Assembly: GCA_900541835.1 (NCBI GenBank)
Contig: UQLL01000007.1
Span: forward strand, 1-64,000
Direction: 5' to 3'
Source of the DNA: an uncultured Porphyromonadaceae bacterium
GTDB lineage: Bacteria > Bacteroidota > Bacteroidia > Bacteroidales > Muribaculaceae
Length of the DNA stretch: 64,000 nt
Shown here: positions 1 through 8,165 of the stretch, in pieces
Layout: every line of letters starts with the position of its first letter
How positions within the stretch are numbered: position 1 is the stretch's first letter
The notes under the pieces: generated by a model
Seen by the model: only the letters and a program-made list of their open reading frames with translations
Databases searched by the model: none
What the model was told of the DNA's origin: nothing
Program-made: the position numbers and the translations under genes

Positions 1-54
1 CGCGGCATCTACATCGTACGCGCCGGCAAGTACGCTCTGAAAGTCAGAATGTAA
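1..54 (+). CDS. C-terminal tail of a secreted protein (5' end outside window)
   Basis: Frame 1 is open from the first base to a TAA at 52-54 and gives the tail RGIYIVRAGKYALKVRM. The GIYIV segment followed by a short basic beta-strand-like end resembles the C-terminal sorting-type tails of exported Bacteroidota proteins, and similar tails end the M6 peptidase and the BspA-like protein of this window. A strong terminator follows 20 bases downstream, which supports a real gene end. The function of the body cannot be seen. Confidence 0.7.
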   Translation, partial: RGIYIVRAGKYALKVRM

Positions 55-72
55 GACGTAAAAACAACAATG

Positions 73-107
73 GGGGCGAGACCACGCGTGGCCTCGCCCT
101 CTTTTGC
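73..107 (+). terminator. Rho-independent terminator
   Basis: GGGCGAG and CTCGCCC arms enclose a second self-complementary core (CCACGCGTGG), followed by CTTTTG. It lies just after the stop codon of the partial gene at 1-54. From here to 337 I see no gene, only a half copy of the palindromic repeat at 311-336. Confidence 0.75.
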
Positions 108-310
108 TTTATGGTCCGTGGAAACTGAAAATGGCGGCGGAATCGCCCCAAGGATGCGCGTGTGGATGAGAAAACAGGCTGACAAGCCCCCTTATGCCAT
201 TCATGACCGTTCAGCGACGCGCCCCCTTCGCGGGCGCATCGCATCAGCTTATAAGATTTCTACGGACAGTAATATTTGCTTTATGGCTATCCGCATTTTG
301 CTTTGGAGTT

Positions 311-336
311 GCCGTTACGGACCGTGCGTCCCTACA
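311..336. repeat. Palindromic repeat family A, half copy
   Basis: Contains ACCGTGCGTCCCTACA, the right half of the element seen complete elsewhere (GTAGGGACGCAC...GTGCGTCCCTAC). It lies immediately downstream of the stop of the membrane regulator gene (minus strand, stop at 338). Confidence 0.6.
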
Positions 337-337
337 T

Positions 338-1774
338 TCAGCGACTGAGCACGAAGCTCAGGGAGTGTGGATAGTCTTCTCCGTAGAGCTCGCGGTAGAT
401 ACGACAGAAGTGGTCGTACTCGCGCTTGGCCATGTGCTGGCGCCGCATGTCTTGATAAGTGCGGCATTTCAGGCTCAGAGCCGCCTCATTGGTGGCATCG
501 AAGCTGAATACGATGTCGCTGATCTGCAGGTTGGCGGCATAGTGGTCCGAATCGTCGTTGTCGGCGGCATATTTCAGCAGAGCATTGGTGATGTGGTCGG
601 CCAGGCGGCTTTTGTAACGGTCAAGCCACAGATAGTCGCAATGCGGCAGGAGTCCACCCTTGGCTGTCATGGCTGCCAGGATGCGTATGCGGTCGGGAGT
701 GAGGCTGTCGGGACGCAGGCGCTCGTCGATGCAGGAGTAATAGTCCACGTAGACGTTCTCGAGACGTATCAGCCATTTGCCGCCTGATTTCTCTATGGCG
801 GCGCCCGGCACGCCTGCAAGCGCCGTGCGCAGCTTGTGCAGGTTGACGGCGCGGTTGTTCTTGGCACTGGCCTCGTCCTTGCCCGGCCAGAGGATCTCGG
901 TGAGCTTCTTGCCGTCGATGCCGCCGTGGGGCGACGTGAGCACGAGGAGCAGGAAGAGCTCACGTGTCAGCGGCGACATCCGTGCCGAGATCTCCTCTCC
1001 TTCGTGGTCGAGCACCCTGAGCTCGCCCAGCAGGTATATGGCGTCGGCCTGTGGAAAGGATACCGCTTCGGCCGACGTGGCGGACACACCGGGGTACGTC
1101 CCTACAGGCTGGCGTCTATGGCGACGCCTCCTCAGATATACCACCAGGAACACCAGGGCGTCGACCACCAGCACAAGCGTTACCCAAAACCAGGCCAGGG
1201 AGCCCGTCCGGCTGTCATTCTCGCTGAGCGTGCGGAAGCCGCTGGCATTACCGATGTCGAGTCCGAAGTCGGCCGAGGGTGTGCCGACATGCACGCGGTA
1301 GGCTCCGTCGCCGCGTATGCCGTGCCCCGAAAGGCGGATGACGGTGTCGGGCAGGGCCAGGGCCGCGCTGTCGGCGCCGAACGAGAACGTCAGCCGCGTG
1401 GAGCCGACGGGGAAGCGACCTGGCAATATATGCCGCTCCACCTCCGAACCAATCACCCACAGCAGCTCCGGTGCGTAGCCGGGCGTGACGTTCAGTATCA
1501 GGTTGTAGCGCTCCCCCTCGTTGCCCTCCAGCCGCAGCAGCGACTCGAAGATGCGACGTGTGCCGTCGGCACGGGTGATGTCCATCTCCACGTGGCCGCC
1601 ACGGTCCCAGTAGATGTAGTCGGACTTGCTCAGGATGCGGTCATCGCGCTCGCAGGCGATCTGGCCGGCGGCCGCCGGACGATTCGCCGGACCTGCGGCC
1701 ATGGAGCACAGTCCCGACAGAAGGAGTGCCAGGACCATTAATAAATGGATTTTCCCATACCGCGGAATTAGCAT
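338..1774 (-). CDS. Membrane-anchored winged-helix (SARP/OmpR-like) transcriptional regulator
   Basis: A signal-like hydrophobic N-terminus (about residues 10-28) is followed by a roughly 160-residue extracytoplasmic beta-rich region. One membrane segment (about 193-214, rich in L, V and F) ends in a block of arginines, and a cytoplasmic region of about 250 residues follows. Residues about 255-345 (SPLTRELFLLLVLTS, then KKLTEILWPGKDEASAKNNR, then LHKLRTAL) have the pattern of the winged helix plus helical start found in SARP/AfsR-like regulators. I infer that it senses something outside the membrane and regulates DNA directly, without a kinase. A TTG at 1780 would add two residues; an ATG at 1738 (MVLALLL) is an alternative start. 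A family-A repeat is read in frame just inside the membrane (1081-1106). Target genes are unknown. Confidence 0.7.
   Translation of the reverse strand: MLIPRYGKIHLLMVLALLLSGLCSMAAGPANRPAAAGQIACERDDRILSKSDYIYWDRGGHVEMDITRADGTRRIFESLLRLEGNEGERYNLILNVTPGYAPELLWVIGSEVERHILPGRFPVGSTRLTFSFGADSAALALPDTVIRLSGHGIRGDGAYRVHVGTPSADFGLDIGNASGFRTLSENDSRTGSLAWFWVTLVLVVDALVFLVVYLRRRRHRRQPVGTYPGVSATSAEAVSFPQADAIYLLGELRVLDHEGEEISARMSPLTRELFLLLVLTSPHGGIDGKKLTEILWPGKDEASAKNNRAVNLHKLRTALAGVPGAAIEKSGGKWLIRLENVYVDYYSCIDERLRPDSLTPDRIRILAAMTAKGGLLPHCDYLWLDRYKSRLADHITNALLKYAADNDDSDHYAANLQISDIVFSFDATNEAALSLKCRTYQDMRRQHMAKREYDHFCRIYRELYGEDYPHSLSFVLSR
1081..1106. repeat. Palindromic repeat family A inside a coding region
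   Basis: Resembles the family-A element (GGACACACC...GGTACGTCCCTACA) and lies within the membrane regulator gene. Read on the minus strand it contributes the peptide PVGTYPGVS directly after the Arg-rich juxtamembrane block. It keeps the reading frame and falls in a linker between membrane and DNA-binding regions. Confidence 0.55.
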
Positions 1775-1810
1775 GCACAAATTTAATGCTTTTCCGCGAT
1801 ATGGGAAAAT
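1749..1810. repeat. 19-base inverted repeat around the regulator start codon
   Basis: Arms at 1749-1767 and 1792-1810 (core TTTTCCCATA[C/T]CGCGGAA) match with a single mismatch. An inner AGCAT/ATGCT pair lengthens the stem and contains the ATG at 1774. This could be an operator bound by a dimer, possibly autoregulatory given the winged-helix product, or an mRNA structure that hides the start. Confidence 0.7.
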
Positions 1811-1904
1811 TCAGTTGAGAGCCAAGAGTTGAAAGTTGAGGAGGGTGTATCACAATCCGCGGCAGTGACCGCGAAGCGGTAGTTTTTGACACACTACCTG
1901 TAAG

Positions 1905-2801
1905 TCAGTACATCATCGTTGCGGCGTCGGCGGCCATGCGGGCCTGGTCGTGGCCCACGCCGGGGACCTCGCGACGCGTCCAGCACAGGGTGATGCCATG
2001 GGCGGACGCCGTGGCCTCGGCGGTGTTGAAGTAGAAGTTACCGCGCTCGAAGCGGTTGCGGCCCTGGGCCTCGGCGCCTGCGGTGGTGTTGAGGCCGTCG
2101 CGACCTGTGTCGGCGGTGCCGAGCTGGACTATCAGCTCGGTGGCGAACAGGCGCCGCAGCGTGGCCTCGTCGTCACTGCCGGAACCCTTCAGCCCGTAGG
2201 GATACGTCACGCCGGGATCTGGAAGAGTGTACCAGCCGGCGTTGGCGCACACGGCACGGTTGACGCGAATGCCGGGGGTGAACGTCACGAAACGGTGCAC
2301 GAACTGGGCACCGGCGGAATGGCCCCACAGGTCGTAGCTGTCGACACGACTTCCCACACACTGGCGGATGTAGTCGAACAGCGGCTCGATGACAGCGAAA
2401 GTGCGCTTCTCCGGCGCCACGAGGCTGCCTCCGCTGAACATGCCACCCTCGATGTACTGCGACGAGGAATAGGCATCGGCGGGAAATTCGAGGGCGAAGA
2501 CCATGAAGTGTCTGCGGTCGGCGGCCTGGCGCCACGAGGCGAGGTAGTCGGCGGCGTTGCGCTCCTGTCCGGGCAGCACAAAGAGCACGGGCATGGTGGC
2601 ACGATCGCCCTTGGCCGGTATGTAGTAATGGACCTTTACCGGGCGCGAACTCAGGGGCGCGTAGCCGCTGTAGGAGACCACGCCGGTCGTGGAGCCGAAG
2701 TCGGCGGCCGGCTCAGGTTCCTTGTCGTCGCTCCAGCAGCCGGTCAGGACGACCAGTGCCAGGAGCGACGCAAGGATGCAGTGAAGACGATAAGGTTTCA
2801 T
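1905..2801 (-). CDS. Exported lipoprotein, alpha/beta hydrolase (esterase/depolymerase-like)
   Basis: The lipoprotein signal LLALVVLTGCWSDD places the product on the membrane outside the cytoplasm. A PHB-depolymerase/esterase-like hydrolase domain follows. The nucleophile elbow reads LWGHSAGAQF, so the GxSxG serine is present, and a late VGHDQ could carry the catalytic histidine. At 298 residues it has the size of a single-domain hydrolase. It is the last gene of the minus-strand run that starts at 10669, with its start 8 bases past the stop of the porin gene. The substrate is unknown; context suggests breakdown of dietary or host polymers or peptides. Confidence 0.75.
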   Translation of the reverse strand: MKPYRLHCILASLLALVVLTGCWSDDKEPEPAADFGSTTGVVSYSGYAPLSSRPVKVHYYIPAKGDRATMPVLFVLPGQERNAADYLASWRQAADRRHFMVFALEFPADAYSSSQYIEGGMFSGGSLVAPEKRTFAVIEPLFDYIRQCVGSRVDSYDLWGHSAGAQFVHRFVTFTPGIRVNRAVCANAGWYTLPDPGVTYPYGLKGSGSDDEATLRRLFATELIVQLGTADTGRDGLNTTAGAEAQGRNRFERGNFYFNTAEATASAHGITLCWTRREVPGVGHDQARMAADAATMMY

Positions 2802-2809
2802 TCCCTTAC

Positions 2810-4048
2810 TTAGAATACAAGCTGCATGTTGAGCTTGACGGCGAAGTTCTGGTATTCGTCGCCTAACTTCTTCTCGAAGCGGGTGTACTCGCCGGCCACC
2901 TGTAGCTTGATGCTGTTGCCCAGGAAGTACTTGCTCACGCCGAGCTCGTAGTTGTCGGCACGCTTGAGATAGCTGCTTTCGTCATCGAACTCGGGGCGCA
3001 CCAGGCTGTAGGCGGCATCCACGGCCCACTTGTGCGGGAAAAGGTATCCGGCCTGCACGTCGAAGCCGTTGCCCAGGGCCAGGTAGTCGGCGATCTGACG
3101 CGGCTGGATGGGATTGCCGCCGTTAGGATCGGTGTAGATGCCCTTGACGCGGGTGGCGGAGGTGTTGATGTAGTCGGCAAGCAGCGAGAAGCCGCGCCAT
3201 TTCAGCAGGATGTCGGCGGCGAAGCGGCGGTAGTCAGGATAACGGGCGTCGCCCTGGCGGTTGTAGAGCTGGAAGTCGTTGTGGCCCTCGCCGACCCAGC
3301 TGCTGGCGCCGCAGTTGTAGCTGAAGGCGCCGCCAATGCCCAGGCGCAGGTTCTCTTCGTAGGCGAAGTCGTTGAATACCAGCTCATTGCCTGGCTTGAA
3401 GAAGCCGAGGGGATAGAAGCTCAGACGTACACCGTACTTGAGGCCGCCGCAATCAGCGTCGGTGCTGGTGGAGCCGAAGGAATTACGACCGTCGCCGGAG
3501 GTGACCGAACCGGTGATGTCGAAGCCGACGCGGGATACCGGCAGGCGGTACTCGGCGAAGATGCCCAGCTCGCGACCGGTGGCGAAGAAGGTGCGACTGA
3601 CGTAGGAGCGCTGATCGAAAGCCTGCCCCTGGTCGAGCATCATCATCTGGCGCGTGTCGGTCACTGACTGGCGCTGGCCGACGGTCAGGCGCAGACCCCT
3701 GACGGGCGAGTAGCTCACCCAGGCGTCCATGAGCGGGTTGGAGTAGGCGAAGTCGGTCTGGAGAAAGAAGCCGAGCTTGCCGTCGAGGAAGGAACCCTGC
3801 ACGCCGATGGAGGCGTGAGTGATGTCGAAGCCGTTCTCGGAGTCGGCGTTCTTGATTTCCTTATGGTAGCCGGTAGCGTCGAGGAAGCCGCCGAAGCGGA
3901 TCTTGTTGGCACCCTCGTTGCCTTTCTTGCCGAGGTTGAACTCGAGCAGTCCGCCGTCGAGCTGCGGGTATGAGCTGTTGCCCATGGTCTGTCCCTGGGC
4001 GGCGACGGCTGCGGCCAGGGCGAATATCGTGATTGCTATATTTTTCAT
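2810..4048 (-). CDS. Porin, Porin_O_P (phosphate-selective porin-like) family
   Basis: The N-terminal signal peptide (MKNIAITIFALAAAVAAQGQ) is followed by about 390 residues of alternating hydrophobic/polar strands rich in Tyr and Gly, ending in a terminal Phe (NMQLVF), as in outer-membrane barrels. The segments FGGFLDATGYH, FFLQTDFAYSNP and DAWVSYSPVRGLRLTVGQ are typical of Porin_O_P proteins in Bacteroidota. It lies 18 bases after the M14 carboxypeptidase and 8 bases before the lipoprotein hydrolase, so it is probably co-transcribed. The solute is not determined; in this locus peptides or amino acids are more likely than phosphate. Confidence 0.85.
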   Translation of the reverse strand: MKNIAITIFALAAAVAAQGQTMGNSSYPQLDGGLLEFNLGKKGNEGANKIRFGGFLDATGYHKEIKNADSENGFDITHASIGVQGSFLDGKLGFFLQTDFAYSNPLMDAWVSYSPVRGLRLTVGQRQSVTDTRQMMMLDQGQAFDQRSYVSRTFFATGRELGIFAEYRLPVSRVGFDITGSVTSGDGRNSFGSTSTDADCGGLKYGVRLSFYPLGFFKPGNELVFNDFAYEENLRLGIGGAFSYNCGASSWVGEGHNDFQLYNRQGDARYPDYRRFAADILLKWRGFSLLADYINTSATRVKGIYTDPNGGNPIQPRQIADYLALGNGFDVQAGYLFPHKWAVDAAYSLVRPEFDDESSYLKRADNYELGVSKYFLGNSIKLQVAGEYTRFEKKLGDEYQNFAVKLNMQLVF

Positions 4049-4066
4049 TGCTTGGTTGACTTCAGG

Positions 4067-5593
4067 TTATTTTTCGCGGTAGATTTTGAGGTCCTCGCCC
4101 TGACGGGCCTTTATGACGCCGTAGTTGACGAATCCGTTGGCCGACTCCGGCTCCATCAGCGTGCCTATGAGGGCTGCCAGGGGTTGGTCCATGGGCACCC
4201 GGTATGACCCTGCGGGCAGAGTCATGGACTTGTCAGTCAGGGTGGAGGTAACGGTCACTGGCACTGTGGCTCCCATGGGCTCGTAGTCGCGGACCACCTT
4301 GTCGATGGTGTACGTACCGAAGGTGGCCGACAGGGGAGCCTGGAGTTCCTCCACGGTCACGCCGAAGAGGCGCAGAGTCTCGGCGGCCCGTTTCTCCTCA
4401 GGTGCGAGGTAATAGGCTCGAGGACGCGGACGCGACAAGGTGACGGTGCGCTCCGGGGCCAGGCGGGCGTCGACTTTCAAGGTGACGGGCTTGGCGGCGA
4501 GGATGTCGATGAACTCTATTGGGTAGCCCTCCACCTTCCGGGGGGCGAACCGCACAGCGAGGTCGGCGCGGTTGCCGACGGCGGCGTCAGCAGCGGCACG
4601 CACACGGTCGGCATGGTCGTAACTGGTGCGGGCGAACTGCTCGGCGAGCTTGTAGGAGGTGTAGGCGCGACGCTTGAAGGAGGTGCGTCCTAAACCGATG
4701 CCGCGGATTTCCATGAGCATCGACACGGCACCGCGCAGGGCCATGGAGTTGCTGGTGGAGCGGGGCGAAGAGCCGCCCACGTTGAACACCACGTCGCCAC
4801 GGTCGCTCTTGGTGGTGAAGTATGTGCTGTTGCGTAGGCCTGCTGCGACGGCCATCTTCTCGGCCTCGGGCACGAAGAGCCCGGTGACGGCCTCTGTCAG
4901 CTCCGACGCCACGTTAGGGTGGCTGCTCCAGAGGAACATGAAGTCGTTGGGGTTGGTGATGAGGCGGTCAGAGACGTCCTCGTAGCTGGCACGCAGGGGC
5001 TTGTATTCGTGGAAGTCGACGAAGACGTGCGGGCGGACGGTGCCTGCGACCCGCTGCAGAGTCTGGGCCTCGGGCGTGGTGAGAAGCGTCAGGTTGCGGT
5101 TGAGGTCGGTGCCGTCGGCGGTGACGCGGCGATTCTCCTCGGCGCCGTCGATGTTGACCATGGGCAGGATGTAGAAGTCGAGTCGGTCGAGCAGGCGGCT
5201 CACGGAGTCGTTCTCCGCCAACTGGCGCAGGAAGTGGAGCAGGCCCTCGGCGGCGGCCGGCTCGTTGCCGTGCACCAGACCGGTGTACATCACTCTCAGC
5301 TTGTCGTTGCACTGACCTGGGCGCGACACGTGAATCATTGGTATCTCGCGACCCTTCTGGGTGCGGCCCACGATCTCGAGCTTCATCAGGCCGGGATGGG
5401 CGGTAATGAGGCCGTGCAGGTAGTCCATCAGTTCGGAATAGGTGGTGTAGCCGTGCTTCTTGTGGAATGCGGGGGTGTCCATCTCCACGTCAGGGTCAGG
5501 GAAGAAGGTGCGGGTGACCTTGCCCGTCTGCTGCGCCCAGGTTCCGGAAACGAGCGTCAGCAGCGCGGCCGTCATGGCGAGTAGTCGTTTCAT
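4067..5593 (-). CDS. Exported M14 zinc carboxypeptidase
   Basis: Signal peptide, then an M14 carboxypeptidase domain starting near the segment YTTYSELMDYLHGLI. The zinc ligands are visible as HGNE (His108 and Glu111), with the third metal-binding histidine likely in FVDFHEY. NIDGAEENRR and TDLNRN are the usual substrate-pocket motifs. The C-terminal 200 residues form an extra beta-rich region common in Bacteroidota members. It would remove C-terminal residues from peptides in the periplasm or at the surface. It sits between two porins and downstream of iadA, fitting a peptide-use operon. Confidence 0.88.
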   Translation of the reverse strand: MKRLLAMTAALLTLVSGTWAQQTGKVTRTFFPDPDVEMDTPAFHKKHGYTTYSELMDYLHGLITAHPGLMKLEIVGRTQKGREIPMIHVSRPGQCNDKLRVMYTGLVHGNEPAAAEGLLHFLRQLAENDSVSRLLDRLDFYILPMVNIDGAEENRRVTADGTDLNRNLTLLTTPEAQTLQRVAGTVRPHVFVDFHEYKPLRASYEDVSDRLITNPNDFMFLWSSHPNVASELTEAVTGLFVPEAEKMAVAAGLRNSTYFTTKSDRGDVVFNVGGSSPRSTSNSMALRGAVSMLMEIRGIGLGRTSFKRRAYTSYKLAEQFARTSYDHADRVRAAADAAVGNRADLAVRFAPRKVEGYPIEFIDILAAKPVTLKVDARLAPERTVTLSRPRPRAYYLAPEEKRAAETLRLFGVTVEELQAPLSATFGTYTIDKVVRDYEPMGATVPVTVTSTLTDKSMTLPAGSYRVPMDQPLAALIGTLMEPESANGFVNYGVIKARQGEDLKIYREK

Positions 5594-5599
5594 GGCTTG

Positions 5600-6970
5600 T
5601 CAGAATTTGAATTGGAAGAGTATGTTGGCCGTCCATTCGTTGCCGCTGAAGACGTTGCCGTCGGGAGTGCGGCAGTCGCCATGCGTGCGTGCCAGGCCGG
5701 CCGTGAACTGTATCTTGGCAGCGTAGTTACGCAGCAAGTACTTGGAGATGGCGATGTCGTAGAAATGGTGGCGGTTGTTGTATAGGTTGTTGTTGAGGTA
5801 GGAGTAGCGGTCGGGGCATAGACGGGTATAGCGCAGAGCGAACTCCCAGAGACTGCGAAGCATGTATCCTCCCTGGATGTTGTAGCCCCAGCCCACGTTC
5901 ATGCGGTTGAGGATGTAAGCCACCTTGTCGTCGCGGTCGTCGATGGGGAACGTGGTGGCCGAGGAGCCGTCGTTGCGGACGCGGCTGGCGATGGAGGAGG
6001 GTACGTACCCCCAGGTCTTTACGAACTCGCCCAGCAGGGAGAAGCCCCGGTACTTGAAGTGGACGTCGGCAGTGAGCTTGGCGTAGTCGGGCAGGTCGAT
6101 GCGGCCTTCGGCGTCGCGGTAGAGGATGTCGCCGTTGGAACGCCCTCCGCGGCGGTCGCTGACGCCGTCGGCGTAGCTGTAGCCGACACCCACGGCGAGC
6201 TTGGGAGTGAGCTCATAGGCCATGTCGGACTCCCGGTTGCCGCCCATGGAGCGGAAGGTGCCGAAAGGGAGGTATGTCACTCGTGCGCCGTACTTGAGTC
6301 CGCCGTAGCGGCGCCCTCCGCCGGTGAGCGGGCCGGAGCCGTCGGTGATGGCCACCTGGGGGCGTATGTAGCCCTCGCTGCCCACGCGCAGGGAGCTGCT
6401 GAGGAAAAGGCCCAGTTCGCGGATGGTGCTGAAGGCGCCGGTGAGCTTGCTACGCTCCACGAACTGGAGCGTCTGCGAGCTCATGGAGAGTTCCAGGTTG
6501 TCGGTGGGGGTTGCGGCCTGGCCGAAGGTGATCTGAAGCTTGTTTCCCCAGGGGCGATAGGCCACCCAGGCGTCCCAGAGCAGGGAGCCGTCCTCGGAGT
6601 CGGACTCGCTACCGCGCACGAACTCCATGCCCAGGCGGTAGCGGATCTTGTCATGTGCCGCCGAGCCGTCGAAACGCAGGCGGGCACGCCGCACCCGGAA
6701 GCGGCTGTAGTTCTTGTCCACGCCTTCGTAGCGGCGTGTCTCGAAGGTGGTCTGCACCAGGCCGCTTACTGTCAGTTTTGCGCCTCCACGGGCGCTGAAG
6801 CGCAGGCCGTTGCCTATACGGTAGCGGTTGAGGAGTATCCGCGGCTGCTCGGCATCGGCGGACTCGGCGTTCTCCACCTGGTCCGACGCATCGGTCTCTT
6901 CTATCTCCTGTGCCGTGGCCACAAAGGGGAACAGGGTCAGGAGGGCGAGTATGATTCGTTTCATGGTCAT
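5600..6970 (-). CDS. Porin, Porin_O_P family
   Basis: Second outer-membrane barrel of the operon, with a signal peptide (MTMKRIILALLTLFPFVATA), a short acidic linker and repeated amphipathic strands ending in FQFKF. Segments such as RVRRARLRFDGSA, LLWDAWVAYRPWGNKLQITFGQ and SLLGEFVKTWGY match the Porin_O_P pattern. It overlaps the end of iadA by 4 bases (ATGA), suggesting translational coupling; the internal ATG at 6964 is an alternative start. It differs clearly from the porin at 2810-4048, so the two are not a recent duplication. Confidence 0.85.
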   Translation of the reverse strand: MTMKRIILALLTLFPFVATAQEIEETDASDQVENAESADAEQPRILLNRYRIGNGLRFSARGGAKLTVSGLVQTTFETRRYEGVDKNYSRFRVRRARLRFDGSAAHDKIRYRLGMEFVRGSESDSEDGSLLWDAWVAYRPWGNKLQITFGQAATPTDNLELSMSSQTLQFVERSKLTGAFSTIRELGLFLSSSLRVGSEGYIRPQVAITDGSGPLTGGGRRYGGLKYGARVTYLPFGTFRSMGGNRESDMAYELTPKLAVGVGYSYADGVSDRRGGRSNGDILYRDAEGRIDLPDYAKLTADVHFKYRGFSLLGEFVKTWGYVPSSIASRVRNDGSSATTFPIDDRDDKVAYILNRMNVGWGYNIQGGYMLRSLWEFALRYTRLCPDRYSYLNNNLYNNRHHFYDIAISKYLLRNYAAKIQFTAGLARTHGDCRTPDGNVFSGNEWTANILFQFKF

Positions 6971-8118
6971 TGTTCAAAGTTTCCTTTTCTGATGATTTCT
7001 CCGCCGCGCATGAAGCGTGAGCCACGCGCCCAGACGTCGGTAAGTTGCCAGTCGTCGGTGAACAGGCAGAGATCGGCGTCGAGGCCCTCGGCCACGCGTC
7101 CCTTGCCGGTGAGCTTGAGGTTGCGTGCCGGGTTGGCGGTGATGAGGCTGAAGGCCTGCGAGGGCGTCAGACCACCGTCGGTAATGAGCCGCACGGTCTG
7201 CTCGAGGTTCTTGTCCAGGGGGGCGATGCGATAGATGTCCTCGCCTGTGGCTGGGTCGCGGCGACGCACGCCGGCGTTACCGTCCGACGAGAAAGTCATC
7301 CGCTCCATGGGCACACCCAGCTCCAGGCCCTCCATGACCGTCTCCCAGGGCTCGGCGTACTTGGTGCCTCCGGTGGAGATGTCGATCATGCCGCCCATCT
7401 TGGCGAACTCTACGCCCTGGAGAAAGAGGTCGTGTGTGCGGCCCATGTGCGTGGGCGAGATGTAGGGTATGAGGGTGGGATACCGGCGGGCGATGTCGAG
7501 GAGCAGTCCGATGCCGCCGGGCAGGTTGCCCAGGTGTACGTGCATCACGCCACCCTTGGCGGAGGTGAAGCCTCCCAGGCGCACCTGCTGGATTATGCGC
7601 AGCAGCTCGGTGGCGTCGGGATGCGAACTGCGGTCGTCGCTGAGGGCTATCTTGCAGCCTATCACCTTGTCGATGAAGATGAGGTCCTCGGCCACGCTGG
7701 CGGTCAACGTGGGGGTGGGCAGACCATAGAAGCCGGTGAGCATGTAGGCGGTGATGCCGTCCTGGCAGAGCGCCTTGGTCTTGGAGTAAAGCTGCGGCAG
7801 GGTCTTGACGAAGCCGTCGGTGCCGAGCAGGCCGACCACGGTGGTGGTACCGCAGGCGACCAGGCGGCTCAGCGGCACCTCGGAAGCCAGGGAGAAGAAG
7901 CCGGTCTGGCCTCCGCCGCCTATTATGTGCACGTGCTGGTCGATGAGGCCCGGAGTGGCGTTGAGCCCGCAGCCGTCGGTGACCTCCACGTCAAGACCGG
8001 TCGGGTCCAGGCCATGGCCTATGGCCACGGTCTTCTCGCCGCACAGCAGCAGGTCCGTCACGCCCAGGTCCTCGGGTGCGTACAGCCGCACATTCTTTAT
8101 CAGCTGGAATTTCATCAT
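6967..8118 (-). CDS. iadA: Beta-aspartyl-peptidase (isoaspartyl dipeptidase)
   Basis: Amidohydrolase-superfamily metalloenzyme that hydrolyses beta-aspartyl (isoAsp) dipeptides arising from damaged proteins. At 383 residues it has the usual IadA length. Metal-site motifs are visible: IDQHVHIIGGGGQ (His62, His64), HVHLGNL, SPTHMGR and SSDGNAG (catalytic Asp). No signal peptide, so it is cytoplasmic. Two adjacent ATGs (8118, 8115) can start it. It sits between a dicarboxylate-carrier gene and a porin/carboxypeptidase set, implying use of aspartyl peptides as carbon or as a fumarate source. Confidence 0.93.
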   Translation of the reverse strand: MMKFQLIKNVRLYAPEDLGVTDLLLCGEKTVAIGHGLDPTGLDVEVTDGCGLNATPGLIDQHVHIIGGGGQTGFFSLASEVPLSRLVACGTTTVVGLLGTDGFVKTLPQLYSKTKALCQDGITAYMLTGFYGLPTPTLTASVAEDLIFIDKVIGCKIALSDDRSSHPDATELLRIIQQVRLGGFTSAKGGVMHVHLGNLPGGIGLLLDIARRYPTLIPYISPTHMGRTHDLFLQGVEFAKMGGMIDISTGGTKYAEPWETVMEGLELGVPMERMTFSSDGNAGVRRRDPATGEDIYRIAPLDKNLEQTVRLITDGGLTPSQAFSLITANPARNLKLTGKGRVAEGLDADLCLFTDDWQLTDVWARGSRFMRGGEIIRKGNFEQ

Positions 8119-8128
8119 GATTTTCGTT

Positions 8129-8154
8129 GTAGGGGCGCACGGGCCGTGCGTCCG
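8129..8154. repeat. Palindromic repeat family A, complete copy
   Basis: GTAGGGGCGCAC followed by the inverted GTGCGTCC. It fills the 47-base gap between the end of the dcuC-like pseudogene and the start of iadA, and could fold as a hairpin within the operon transcript. Confidence 0.75.
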
Positions 8155-8165
8155 TTGAATTGGAA

